Positions 63,101 to 64,000 of a stretch of 64,000 nucleotides of DNA are shown here, in pieces. A model generated the notes under the pieces. It saw only the letters and a program-made list of their open reading frames with translations, ran no database searches and had not been told where the DNA came from. Source of the DNA: Melitaea cinxia (taxonomy: Eukaryota; Arthropoda; Insecta; Lepidoptera; Nymphalidae); assembly GCF_905220565.1 (NCBI RefSeq), contig NC_059396.1, positions 10,637,206 to 10,701,205 of the forward strand. Reading direction: 5' to 3'. Each line of letters starts with the position of its first letter. Within the stretch, counting starts at the first letter, position 1. The translations under genes and the position numbers were made by a program.

Positions 63101-63825
63101 CGAGAATTTTATATAAAAGAAGAAATGTCTTAACAGATTACTATATACTAACCATAAAGTATGGTATTAACACATATTATAGTAACAGTGTAAGTATATT
63201 TGCAAGCATGTAATTTTTATAATTTTAATAAATAAAATGTTTGTTTTATCAGACCCGTGAGCGATCGGAGAGTTGGTCCAGAAGCTCCTCCAGAGCGGGG
63301 ACGCCGGCGTTCCCCACGCACCCGCGCACGCCGTACCCGCCCACGCCCACACCCTCGCTCAGCGCACGACCGCCGCGGTCGCCCACCGTGTCTAGGTAAA
63401 CACGAGGACTATTATGACAATCTTTGCTTCAAAATACTGGTCAGAATCGGTCATTCTCAGTCTGCTAGTCGATGAGTCATCGCTACCTATTATTTACTAT
63501 CCCGTTAAGCCGTTCCTATATGCAGAAAACAGTTCAGTATTGTACCCGATATATTCATAAATAAAACGAATCAATTTTTTTCCAATACAATTTAGAGAGC
63601 TATTTTCACGGAGAGGTAAACTGTAACATTCATTCAATGACTGAAGGAAAGACCGCGAAGGCAGCCCGGAGTCCGAGTACCGGGTGTACAGCGGCAGCGC
63701 GGCCGCCGGCTCGCGGCGCCCCAGCGCGAGCGCGGCCGAACCGCAGCACGTGGCGCCCGACCGCGTGCGGTTCGCGCGCGACACCAGCCACTACTGGTAC
63801 AAGCCCAGCATCTCGCGGGACGACG
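12784..63825 (+). CDS. by: Tensin gene (spliced; 3' end outside the window)
   Basis: This is a multi-exon gene for tensin, a cytoplasmic focal-adhesion adaptor that connects integrin tails to actin and binds phosphotyrosine proteins. The exons chain in phase as 12784-12852, 17168-17251 (alternative start), 25201-25386, 36371-36526 (candidate alternative start), 38134-38187, 39447-39614, 39960-40147, 40799-40948, 43435-43598, 43950-44168, 45409-45582, 56026-56638, 62018-62308, 62387-62512, 62766-62892, 63253-63395 and 63647-63825. From 38134 on, about 865 codons are present. Domain order is N-terminal extension, PTEN-like phosphatase fold, C2, long Pro/Ser/Thr-rich linker, start of SH2. Assignment rests on recognisable tensin blocks: SRLDL, ESWL, AAYMHY, GLLAGQI, IYTSG, the DGSIY segment and DTSHYWYKPSISRDD. 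The missing right side should hold the rest of SH2 and a PTB domain. All junctions were called by eye; no transcript data were available. Confidence 0.93.
13370..13627 (-). mobile_element. SINE body/tail (family shared with 57804-58136)
   Basis: The sequence starts CGCTTCAGCCTGTAATATCC and includes CATGTAGGAGAAGGAT, TGAGTAACGAT and CACAGTGGGGAGACC, all shared with the full copy at 57804-58136 in opposite orientation. The tRNA-like head is missing, replaced by a second repeat that begins at about 13628. Open frames here are not genes. Confidence 0.7.
13628..13935 (-). mobile_element. LINE 3'-end-type repeat (family shared with 44960-45195 and 47233-47562)
   Basis: It shares blocks such as GCCCATAGTCACCACGCTGG, CACCGAAGACGCTGCT and AAAGCCAGCAGTTGGAT with the plus-strand copies at 45.0 and 47.2 kb. 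In those copies the end reads GTGGACTG..TAGGCTG..ATGATG, a 3' tail. Several short frames on both strands here are spurious. Confidence 0.7.
13936..16779. other. Intronic AT-rich sequence
   Basis: No exon, repeat family or RNA gene was recognised. Short frames (for example 15141-15410 and 16114-16320) lack coding character. Confidence 0.4.
16780..17167 (+). promoter_or_regulatory. GC/CpG-rich block, candidate promoter and 5'UTR of a tensin isoform
   Basis: A block rich in CG dinucleotides (about 16790-16930) interrupts otherwise AT-rich intron and lies just upstream of the ATG at 17168. It contains no long open frame in the sense expected of a coding exon, and no acceptor is needed for the 17168 exon, so the simplest reading is a TSS region plus 5'UTR. 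A second smaller GC-rich patch sits at 17100-17160. No clear TATA box is visible. This is inference from base composition and position. Confidence 0.45.
17168..17251 (+). CDS. by: Alternative first coding exon of tensin, 28 codons
   Basis: An ATG in a good context (CAAAAATGA) opens a 28-codon exon beginning MKLFKRRLSFNGDKQGRV and ending in FEHE, followed by a GT donor (GAG/GTACTT). It ends in phase 0, matching the phase-0 acceptor at 25201. The N-terminus is very basic and then acidic. The upstream GC-rich block fits a promoter. Without splicing, the frame stops three codons later, which supports the donor. The donor is only moderately strong. Confidence 0.6.
17868..18087 (-). mobile_element. 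tRNA-derived SINE with intact A and B boxes
   Basis: On the minus strand it begins near CTAGCGTTGGCGCAGTTTG (A-box TGGCGCAGTTTG) and has GTGGGTTCGATTCCCACC (B box) about 45 bp on, then a non-tRNA body containing the block complementary to GTAAGCAACTTAATGCTTG. A second copy is at 4866-5085. It is a SINE, not a tRNA gene, because no acceptor stem closes. Confidence 0.75.
18185..18455 (-). mobile_element. SINE copy, head-truncated
   Basis: Same family as 57804-58136: CTTCAGCCTGTAATATCCCA at one end, then TGAGTAACGATCGTTAT, GAGGAGACCCACAAGGACTG and GCATTGAACCCGTAATCG, a mutated B-box region. The first half of the usual tail is partly deleted. Confidence 0.7.
19336..20436 (+). mobile_element. Non-autonomous TTAA-flanked (piggyBac-like) element, copy 1
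   Basis: TTAA at 19336-19339 and 20433-20436 flank a 1.1-kb unit with 14-bp inverted ends, GAGCCATTTCACAA and TTGTGAAATGGCTC. This end structure fits piggyBac-type transposition into TTAA. It has no transposase frame. Internal CpG-rich sequence includes the perfect palindrome GAGCGCTAGCGCTC. A near-identical copy in the same orientation is at 47058-48613, so activity was recent. Confidence 0.82.
20437..21517. other. Intronic sequence, nothing recognised
   Basis: A 119-codon frame at 21093-21452 is the longest in the AT-rich introns but has no splice signal, no codon bias and no recognisable family. Confidence 0.35.
21518..22148 (+). repeat. Dispersed GAAGTCGGT repeat, copy A
   Basis: The unit begins ACCGACTTCCAAAAAAGG, contains AAGGAAACCAGGATCTGATG and TACGTTGTATTACT, and ends TTGAAGTCGGTTTTTTTTCG with AAACACAATTAT. 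The ends ACCGACTTC and GAAGTCGGT are inverted, consistent with a non-autonomous DNA element. Five other copies are in the window. Confidence 0.75.
23287..23706 (+). repeat. Dispersed GAAGTCGGT repeat, copy B, with (TA)n
   Basis: The inverted ends are kept (AACCGACTTCAAAAAAGG and TTGAAGTCGGTTTTTTTTCG). The interior is shortened and carries a (TA)n tract of about 39 units at 23329-23407. Confidence 0.75.
23329..23407. repeat. (TA)n microsatellite, about 39 units
   Basis: An uninterrupted alternating TA tract sits inside repeat copy B. It is probably polymorphic and may be mis-sized by sequencing. Confidence 0.95.
23707..25200. other. Intronic sequence upstream of exon 25201
   Basis: No exon or repeat family was recognised. 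Confidence 0.4.
25201..25386 (+). CDS. by: Tensin exon, N-terminal Ser/Thr/Pro-rich region, 62 codons
   Basis: The exon follows a clear acceptor (TTTTCATTCAG) and ends at a consensus donor (ACG/GTAAGC). It encodes 62 residues starting DKARFSDTSWQIHRTWARNG, then a Pro/Ser-rich stretch and the ending GIYDTIT. The tyrosine in YDTI is a plausible phosphorylation or SH2-binding site. Both ends are phase 0, so the exon could be skipped or joined to any of the alternative first exons without changing frame. The peptide is not one I recognise from vertebrate tensins, so this region is probably lineage-specific. Confidence 0.72.
25387..28317. other. Intronic AT-rich sequence
   Basis: No exon, repeat family or RNA gene was recognised. 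The frames at 26017, 26337 and 27298 have no supporting signals. Confidence 0.4.
28318..28510 (+). pseudogene. Possible decayed LINE reverse-transcriptase C-terminal fragment
   Basis: In one plus frame the sequence reads ANLK-stop-QWAGHIVKSL, resembling the (R)W(A)GH(I/V) block found near the C-terminus of many insect non-LTR retrotransposon ORF2 proteins, with a stop at the usual Trp. Downstream residues do not clearly match and further stops occur. It is a short, mutated fossil at best. Confidence 0.3.
28511..30497. other. Intronic AT-rich sequence
   Basis: Nothing recognised; a less AT-rich patch at 30150-30310 has no open frame of interest. Confidence 0.4.
30498..30778 (+). mobile_element. 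Lep1-like non-autonomous Helitron, full copy
   Basis: It begins TCTAATATATAAAATTCTCG and ends GCTGGGTCAGCTAG, with A immediately before and T immediately after. TC at the 5' end, CTAG at the 3' end and insertion between A and T are hallmarks of Helitrons. No coding capacity. Copies or fragments also occur at 4671, 61015 and 62951. Confidence 0.8.
30779..32310. other. Intronic sequence
   Basis: Nothing firmly recognised. The stretch at 31200-31440 is less AT-rich (CCGATGGGTATACCCACCAT, a palindromic region) and may be an old repeat. Confidence 0.35.
32311..32355 (-). repeat. (TCA)n with LINE-tail remnant
   Basis: Ten TCA units are followed by TTTCAGCCTATCGCA. This is the reverse complement of the GGCTG...(ATG)n tail of the LINE-like family seen at 47233-47562, so the microsatellite is probably the tail of a truncated insertion. 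Confidence 0.65.
33005..33036 (+). mobile_element. Helitron-type 3' end fragment
   Basis: AAGTTCGCCAGGTCAGCTAG followed by T resembles the CTAG 3' terminus of the Lep1-like copies but has different upstream sequence, suggesting a related family. Confidence 0.4.
33081..33140. repeat. (AT)30 microsatellite
   Basis: A perfect alternating AT tract of 60 bp. Confidence 0.95.
33141..34839. other. Intronic sequence upstream of the 34.8-kb GC-rich block
   Basis: Nothing coding recognised. A small CpG-rich patch lies at 34040-34120. Confidence 0.35.
34840..35020 (+). promoter_or_regulatory. GC-rich block with an X-box-like palindrome, candidate promoter/5'UTR
   Basis: About 130 bp of dense CpG sequence (34851-34975) sits alone in AT-rich intron, 1.4 kb upstream of the candidate ATG exon at 36371. 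It carries GTTGCCTGGTAAC at 34869-34881, which fits the RFX-type X-box pattern (two half-sites, GTTGCC and GGTAAC, one base apart). A possible donor GTGTAA lies near 35019. The open frames across it read as low-quality Arg/Ala peptides and are not supported as protein. Promoter assignment is inferred from composition. Confidence 0.35.
35021..36370. other. Sequence between GC-rich block and candidate exon 36371
   Basis: A 110-codon frame at 35951-36283 was judged non-coding: it has no family resemblance and no splice signals. A short GC-rich spot at 36010-36055 lies inside it. Confidence 0.35.
36371..36526 (+). CDS. by: Candidate alternative first coding exon, 52 codons
   Basis: An ATG opens 52 codons starting MVKMRPRIVTAREAEAARAL and ending in EQKNPM, followed by a GT (ATG/GTGTGT). 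The length is an exact multiple of three, so it joins in phase 0 to the next exon at 38134. The segment is strikingly GC-rich against its surroundings and encodes a basic, helix-prone peptide. There is an in-frame stop shortly upstream and no good acceptor, which favours a first exon. The donor is weak and the peptide unrecognised, so it may be 5'UTR or spurious. Confidence 0.42.
36633..36893 (-). pseudogene. LINE reverse-transcriptase C-terminal fragment with 3' tail
   Basis: On the minus strand an open frame of about 60 codons ends at a TAA (36705-36707). It includes HEITPRLIASTGDKRAGAFF, then AIQRRNAASILGIIPRGHDL, close to the C-terminal ORF2 block of jockey/R1-like insect LINEs (TPRLI...GD.RAG...AIQRGNAASILG). 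The 3' UTR follows and ends in a poly(A)-like run (T run on the plus strand at 36631-36642). The same 3' UTR block occurs at 59724-59780. It is a 5'-truncated retrotransposon insertion. Confidence 0.65.
36894..38133. other. Intronic AT-rich sequence
   Basis: No exon or repeat recognised. Confidence 0.4.
38134..38187 (+). CDS. by: Tensin small exon, 18 codons
   Basis: The acceptor is TATCGTTTTAG and the donor is CAT/GTATGT. The 54 nt encode TRAVSAPTTSASVFAREH in phase 0 at both ends. It links the N-terminal exons to the phosphatase-fold exon. A dispersed repeat begins only about 60 bp after the donor. As a symmetric small exon it could be skipped without a frameshift. Confidence 0.68.
38244..38510 (+). 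repeat. Dispersed lepidopteran-type repeat
   Basis: A GC-moderate block with GGCAAACAAGCGTACGGCTC, CACCAGAAGCATCGCAAGCG, TCACCAACAGGAACACAATA and CTGTAAGGTCGAGGTACTAC. I recognise this as a repeat common in moth and butterfly genomes; no name is claimed. It sits 57 bp downstream of the small exon 38134-38187. Confidence 0.6.
38511..39446. other. Intronic sequence
   Basis: No exon or repeat recognised before the acceptor at 39447. A short inverted repeat, GTCTTGCACTTTGCAAGAC, lies near 38682-38702. Confidence 0.4.
39447..39614 (+). CDS. by: Tensin exon: start of the PTEN-like phosphatase fold
   Basis: The acceptor TTGCTTTCAG and donor ATG/GTTAGT bound 56 codons in phase 0. The peptide contains SRLDLCYVAERMLALHLP and ends in NNKHGEHYM. 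This corresponds to the tensin block that begins the phosphatase domain (RLDLxYITERI... and the ...KHGDxYL block in vertebrate tensins), which in PTEN-type proteins forms the first strands and helices. It matches the family closely and is the first exon that can be assigned to tensin without relying on neighbours. Confidence 0.92.
39960..40147 (+). CDS. by: Tensin exon: phosphatase fold with WPD-like region and P-loop start
   Basis: The acceptor is AATTTCCAG and the donor is GCTTG/GTGCGT. The exon gives 62 codons plus two bases. It contains the conserved tensin segment LGWAGELAPPLERLCAACKH followed by IESWL, equivalent to the vertebrate GWPELHAPPL...ESWL block, and ends in NVAILLA. The split codon TG/G makes Trp with the next exon. 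A later donor choice (GTATAT, 4 nt on) would give an immediate stop, so the chosen donor is forced. Together with the next exon it builds a P-loop that lacks the catalytic Cys. Confidence 0.93.
40215..40681 (-). repeat. Dispersed GAAGTCGGT repeat, copy C
   Basis: It reads in reverse: AATTGTGTTTGCTCACAAAC, GACAAGTAATACAACGTAAG and the end CCTCCTCCTTTTTTGGAAGT. It fills most of the intron between exons 39960-40147 and 40799-40948. Confidence 0.75.
40799..40948 (+). CDS. by: Tensin exon: degenerate P-loop and C-terminal helices of the phosphatase fold
   Basis: The acceptor is TTTGTTTTAG and the donor AAACG/GTAATT. With the previous exon the P-loop reads LLAWGNRERLG, where the active family motif is HCxxGxxR. 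The His position is Leu and the Cys position is Ala; Gly, Asn and the final Arg are kept. AAYMHY, ALDRYAMRRYLDD and LPSNKR follow, all typical of tensins. The fold therefore looks preserved but catalysis should be impossible. In vertebrate TNS1 the catalytic Cys is also lost. The exon ends in a two-base split codon completed by A in the next exon (Arg). Confidence 0.93.
42003..42982. mobile_element. Degenerate hAT transposon with 8-bp target duplications
   Basis: The 980-bp unit starts TAGGGTTGCCAAC and ends GTTGGCAACCCTATAA. The 8-mer TTTAAGAC flanks it at 41995-42002 and 42983-42990, fitting the hAT nTnnnnAn target pattern. The subterminal regions repeat ATAAAGTAT-type motifs, possible transposase-binding sites. 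It encloses a decayed transposase fragment on the minus strand and is too short to be autonomous. Confidence 0.8.
42198..42707 (-). pseudogene. hAT transposase C-terminal fragment, inactivated
   Basis: The 131-codon open frame (42312-42707) ends in NSYLLSVPTT, directly before a stop. The same frame continues past it as AFTERVFLVMNLK, a second stop, and REERN. This reproduces the hAT C-terminal dimerisation block (VPTTN.FVERVFS...LKWREERN-like) with two in-frame stops. The N-terminal DNA-binding and most catalytic regions are missing. It is a fossil transposase, not a host gene, and lies antisense to tensin within an intron. Confidence 0.72.
43435..43598 (+). CDS. by: Tensin exon: end of phosphatase fold and start of C2 domain
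   Basis: The acceptor TTTGTTCTAG and donor TCAG/GTATTA bound the peptide YIDTFVGLLAGQIRVNAAPL, then HLTHVSVVG..., FLKIYEN and CIYTSG. These match tensin blocks (YxxFxGLLSGxIxMN, PLFLH, PFLxIYQ, VYTSG). The C2 domain packs against the phosphatase fold in PTEN-like proteins and aids membrane contact. Its expected central loop is short here (AAPTTPT), shorter than the vertebrate version. The exon ends in phase 1. Confidence 0.93.
43599..43949. other. Short intron within the C2 region
   Basis: No other feature was recognised in this 351-bp AT-rich intron. Confidence 0.6.
43950..44168 (+). CDS. by: Tensin exon: C2 domain core
   Basis: The acceptor is TTCTCGGCCAG and the donor CACG/GTAAAT. The peptide starts GLYMVNGGGWTVGVGRLALR, continues GDVLVRAYRRPAHAQVHAHA, and ends LVFACQFHTCAVADHTLSFT KQQLDHAVH when read in two pieces. 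This aligns with the tensin C2 segment GIYNV...LLKGDVMVKCYHKK...FRLQFHTGAV...FGKEDLD. An antisense open frame across this exon is a shadow produced by GC-rich codons. The exon ends in phase 1. Confidence 0.93.
44169..44959. other. Intronic sequence
   Basis: Nothing recognised before the LINE-type repeat at 44960. Confidence 0.4.
44960..45195 (+). mobile_element. LINE 3'-end-type repeat
   Basis: It shares GTCGTAAGAGGCGACTAAGG, CACCTTGGAACTTAA and AAGACGGGCAGCAGCGTCTT with 47233-47562. It is truncated at both ends relative to that copy and lies about 210 bp upstream of exon 45409. The 106-codon minus-strand frame across it is spurious. Confidence 0.7.
45409..45582 (+). CDS. by: Tensin exon: last C2 strand and Ala/Pro-rich spacer
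   Basis: The acceptor CCCGGCGCGCAG and donor CCAG/GTACGT bound an exon that begins by completing Asp and reads PSFPADGAVQLVFA, the counterpart of vertebrate RFPDYGKVELVFS that closes the C2 domain. An Ala/Pro/Arg-rich run follows, then DSLEHLRPLSSITDDGPG across the junction. The exon is extremely GC-rich and opens long spurious frames on both strands (45282-45777). The acceptor has a C/G-rich rather than T-rich tract. The exon ends in phase 1. Confidence 0.9.
45715..45995 (-). repeat. Dispersed GAAGTCGGT repeat, copy D
   Basis: Reverse-oriented short copy beginning AATTGTGTTTGCGAGCAAAC and ending GAAACCTCCTCCTTATTTGA. It starts about 130 bp after the donor of exon 45409-45582. Confidence 0.72.
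46415..46612 (+). repeat. Dispersed lepidopteran-type repeat
   Basis: The block contains TATTATAACGCTGAAGAGTT, GAACACACTAATCTCAGGAA, TTTATCGAGGAAGGCTATGG and GCACTAATGAAAAATGTT. I recognise it as a repeat common in Lepidoptera; only one copy is in this window. Confidence 0.5.
47058..48613 (+). mobile_element. TTAA-flanked (piggyBac-like) element, copy 2, with nested insertion
   Basis: TTAA at 47058-47061 and 48610-48613 and the same 14-bp inverted ends as copy 1. Aside from indels the two copies differ at only scattered bases by eye. Copy 2 is interrupted by a 330-bp LINE-like insertion (47233-47562) and has about 115 bp extra near 47715-47840 compared with copy 1. Confidence 0.82.
47233..47562 (+). 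mobile_element. LINE 3'-end insertion with 12-bp target duplication
   Basis: The insertion interrupts TTAA element copy 2. ATAAAATGTTTT occurs on both sides (47221-47232 and 47563-47574) but once in copy 1, proving a 12-bp target-site duplication. The 3' end GTGGACTGTATAGGCTG with TAATGATG is the family tail. The 68-codon minus-strand frame inside is not a gene. Confidence 0.8.
48707..48975 (+). mobile_element. LINE (RTE-like) 3' tail
   Basis: It contains GTGCCCGCGACTTCGTTCGC, ACCGGCCGTTTCAGAGATTA, GCCGGAACAAACGTACAGAC and CAGACAAAAATTGTAAAAAA. The family is the same as 10071-10260. No reverse-transcriptase frame remains. Confidence 0.65.
49590..49877 (+). promoter_or_regulatory. Candidate internal promoter and noncoding first exon for short tensin
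   Basis: A CpG-rich patch (49600-49700) in the 10.4-kb intron before exon 56026 is followed by sequence ending in a perfect donor (CAAACGG/GTAAGT at 49877/49878). The ATG at 49809 opens only a 13-codon frame ending in TAG, so the exon would be 5'UTR. Spliced to 56026, the first in-frame Met is at 56178. That would give a tensin without phosphatase and C2 domains but with linker, SH2 and PTB. A further CpG-rich patch lies at 50130-50220. Inference from composition and splice signal. Confidence 0.42.
49878..51452. other. Intronic sequence downstream of the 49.6-kb candidate promoter
   Basis: A second CpG-rich patch lies at 50130-50220 and might be part of the same regulatory region. The 61-codon frame at 49991-50176 overlaps it without splice support. 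Confidence 0.35.
51453..51717 (+). repeat. Dispersed GAAGTCGGT repeat, copy E
   Basis: Short diverged copy: TTACTTCAAAAAAGGGGGAG at the left, TGTAATTGAAGTCGTTTTTT and AAACACAATTATG at the right. Confidence 0.68.
52201..52546 (-). mobile_element. tRNA-derived SINE, near full length
   Basis: The minus-strand head has A-box-like TGTAATGGTGC and the B box GGTTCGATTCCC; the tail ends at the CGCTTCAGCCTGTAATATCC block. Same family as 57804-58136 in its body, with a different or diverged head. Confidence 0.75.
52547..54967. other. Intronic sequence
   Basis: Contains a perfect 12-bp hairpin at 53897-53925 (GTTATTTCTGTG, 5-nt loop, CACAGAAATAAC) and, at 54327-54425, a possible decayed SINE head (GATGGCGCAGCGATCACAGC) without a B box. 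Nothing else recognised. Confidence 0.4.
54968..55333 (+). repeat. Dispersed GAAGTCGGT repeat, copy F (5'-truncated)
   Basis: It lacks the ACCGACTTC left end but retains AAGGAAACCAGGATCTGATG, TACGTTGTATTACTTGTCGA and AATTGAAGTCGG with AAACACAATTATT. Confidence 0.72.
55334..56025. other. Intronic sequence before exon 56026
   Basis: AT-rich, with no further feature recognised. Confidence 0.45.
56026..56638 (+). CDS. by: Tensin large linker exon, about 204 codons
   Basis: The acceptor is GGTGACAG and the donor AACGGAAA/GTGAGT. The exon contains HTFGPLDGSIYATV, the counterpart of the vertebrate tensin block HTQGPVDGSLYAKV. It then has Gly/Ser/Pro-rich sequence, an LD-like amphipathic motif (ELDALLGDML), Pro/Gln repeats, APGLKPGML, an acidic run (EDDDDE), Ser/Thr-Pro sites and a run of seven Thr. 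This is the flexible region between C2 and SH2, likely disordered and phosphorylated. It enters in phase 1 and leaves in phase 2. If the intron were retained, translation would stop at once after SNGK. Confidence 0.92.
57079..57203 (+). CDS. Possible alternative tensin exon (terminal or cassette)
   Basis: A plausible acceptor (TGTTCCTGTGTTGTAG) precedes a GC-rich 46-nt patch in AT-rich intron. In the phase set by exon 56026 (AA/G) it reads KRGGHAPAAYNCELALFTFK and stays open to TAA at 57201-57203. An AATAAA lies inside at about 57160, so it could be an alternative last exon, or a cassette using a weak donor. The bases 57071-57112 also form an imperfect hairpin (GTTGTAGGC paired with GCCTACAAC), which is another explanation for the patch. 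Confidence 0.2.
57804..58136 (+). mobile_element. tRNA-derived SINE, full-length reference copy
   Basis: The head has TTGGCGCAACGG (A box) and GGGTTCGATCCC (B box) about 45 bp apart, the arrangement of an internal RNA polymerase III promoter. The body includes GGGTCTCCCCACCGTGCTTT, TACTCATAGTAGG and CCTTCTCCTACATGGGGAAA, ending GTAGTGGGATATTACAATC. Related copies: 13370, 18185, 52201, 63924. Confidence 0.82.
58137..61014. other. Intronic sequence with small repeat fragments
   Basis: 58513-58620 (ATGAATGCGAAAGTTTGTAA...GAAACTACTGAATCG) resembles a repeat common in Lepidoptera. 59518-59612 (ATTACGTCATACAGATCGCA...TGTGACATCATACG) may be another. 59724-59780 repeats the LINE 3' UTR block of 36649-36703 in opposite orientation. 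No exon was found. Confidence 0.4.
59724..59780 (+). mobile_element. LINE 3' UTR fragment
   Basis: TTCTTGAGTTGTGAATTGTA and ATGTTTAATAAACTATTG match, in reverse complement, the 3' end of the LINE fragment at 36633-36893. Confidence 0.55.
61015..61228 (-). mobile_element. Lep1-like Helitron copy
   Basis: Reverse-oriented: CTAACTGACCCCACAAACGT at the left (mutated CTAG end), CACAAAATTTCATAAAAATC in the core and ACGAGAATTTTATATATAAG at the right. Confidence 0.72.
61229..62017. other. Intronic sequence before exon 62018
   Basis: A 77-codon frame at 61384-61617 has no splice signals and no family I recognise; it was not accepted as an exon. Confidence 0.4.
62018..62308 (+). CDS. by: Tensin linker exon with basic coiled region
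   Basis: The acceptor TTATGTTAATAG and donor CATCG/GTAACG bound 97 codons. The peptide begins WLNGDAEWIERPPSSARKSE and includes GLTWLQRQQQKLRERKEARE, a Gln/Arg/Glu-rich helix that looks coiled-coil-like, then WDAPSRHVRRSASHR. A short block of this kind (WLxxQQ..LRxR) precedes the SH2-side region in insect tensins as I remember them, but that is family memory, not a search. Antisense and +1 open frames here are shadows. Enters phase 2, leaves phase 2. Confidence 0.87.
62387..62512 (+). CDS. by: Tensin linker exon, acidic segment
   Basis: The intron before it is only 78 bp. The acceptor TTTATTAAATAG and donor GACAG/GTATTA bound 42 codons: R/VDGYTSDTTAFADDDDDF, then SVPLHVNTRTPLRTDSISPQ and APDR. 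A run of five Asp is followed by Thr-Pro and Ser-Pro sites, consistent with a phosphorylated disordered linker. It enters and leaves in phase 2. Confidence 0.85.
62766..62892 (+). CDS. by: Tensin linker exon, Ser/Thr-rich
   Basis: A strong pyrimidine tract and acceptor (TTTTTTTTCTGTCCAG) lead into TSSRKFMYEKMTMREWSTSS, TPTSTQAPGLLSLAEPNNND and TI, ending at ATT/GTAATT in phase 0. The Ser/Thr/Pro composition matches the neighbouring linker exons. The donor is weaker than average. A Helitron fragment starts 58 bp downstream. Confidence 0.8.
62951..63120 (-). mobile_element. Lep1-like Helitron copy
   Basis: Reverse-oriented: CTAGCTGACCCCGCAAACGC at the left, CACAAAATTTCATAAAAATC in the core and ACGAGAATTTTATATAAAAG at the right. 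It occupies half of the 360-bp intron between exons 62766-62892 and 63253-63395. Confidence 0.75.
63253..63395 (+). CDS. by: Tensin linker exon, TP-rich segment before SH2
   Basis: The acceptor TTTGTTTTATCAG and donor TCTAG/GTAAAC bound TRERSESWSRSSSRAGTPAF, PTHPRTPYPPTPTPSLSARP and PRSPTVS. The TPxFPxxPxTPY pattern resembles the proline-directed, tyrosine-containing segment just upstream of SH2 in vertebrate tensins. It enters in phase 0 and leaves in phase 2. Confidence 0.88.
63647..63825 (+). CDS. by: Tensin exon: start of SH2 domain
   Basis: The exon reads RKDREGSPESEYRVYSG, an Ala/Ser-rich spacer, then VRFARDTSHYWYKPSISRDD, the unmistakable tensin SH2 entry (vertebrate VKFVxDTSKxWYKPxISRE). 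The donor is GACG/GTAATT, phase 1. SH2 binds phosphotyrosine partners; its Arg-containing pocket lies in the next exon, outside the window. The acceptor is uncertain: AG dinucleotides end at 63646, 63658 and 63664. Starts at 63647 and 63665 keep the frame and differ by six residues; 63659 breaks it. I prefer 63647 because a pyrimidine-richer stretch precedes it. Confidence 0.88.
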
Positions 63826-63923
63826 GTAATTTGCTATTGAACCACTCAGACTTTTAGAACTCCTTCATTTTGAAGCTAGGATAATGTGGTATTAATTGTT
63901 ATATCAAATTTTTGTCAAAGTAT

Positions 63924-64000
63924 CACGATTCCGCCTTTAACATCTTACTGCTGGGCATGCTTCTTTCTCTATGTAGGAGAAAGAACGGAACTTTATCCAC
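63924..64000 (-). mobile_element. SINE tail, cut by the window end
   Basis: CCGCCTTTAACATCTTACTG and CTATGTAGGAGAAAGAACGG match the tail of the 57804-58136 SINE family with about one change in six. It lies in the intron after the SH2-start exon. Confidence 0.6.

Overview
The window is a stretch of AT-rich eukaryotic nuclear DNA, almost certainly from a moth or butterfly. The evidence is many short GT-AG-spliced exons in one gene, long introns, and a dense load of repeat types familiar from Lepidoptera: Lep1-like Helitron ends, tRNA-derived SINEs, RTE-like and jockey-like LINE tails, and TTAA-flanked and hAT-type DNA elements. There is no bacterial-style gene, CRISPR array, rRNA or true tRNA gene.

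One gene dominates: a plus-strand orthologue of tensin (Drosophila blistery, by), an adaptor that links integrin adhesions to actin. Seventeen coding exons or candidate exons run from 12.8 kb to 63.8 kb, and the gene continues past the right edge. Exons 39447-45582 encode the PTEN-like phosphatase fold and its C2 domain. Exon 56026-56638 and the cluster at 62018-63395 encode the long low-complexity linker. The last exon (63647-63825) starts the SH2 domain; the rest of SH2 and the PTB domain must lie beyond 64 kb. Reading phase was followed by hand across every junction from 38134 to 63825 and stays open.

The 5' half is organised around candidate alternative starts. A GC-rich block at 16.8-17.1 kb precedes a small ATG exon (17168-17251). 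Another at 34.8-35.0 kb precedes a candidate ATG exon (36371-36526). A third at 49.6-49.9 kb ends in a perfect donor and could produce a short tensin without the phosphatase/C2 half. Exon 12784-12852 has no start codon, so at least one transcript starts further upstream.

The introns are a mosaic of mobile DNA. Highlights are a 210-bp perfect inverted repeat at 6647-7225 with an ATGT target duplication; two near-identical ~1.1-kb TTAA elements in direct orientation at 19.3 and 47.1 kb, one carrying a nested LINE-like insertion with a 12-bp target duplication; a decayed hAT transposon (42003-42982) with 8-bp target duplications, itself inside an older repeat; and six copies of a repeat ending in GAAGTCGGT.

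The most interesting protein-level point is that the tensin phosphatase P-loop is degenerate: the catalytic Cys position reads Ala and the preceding His reads Leu, so the domain should be a pseudophosphatase.
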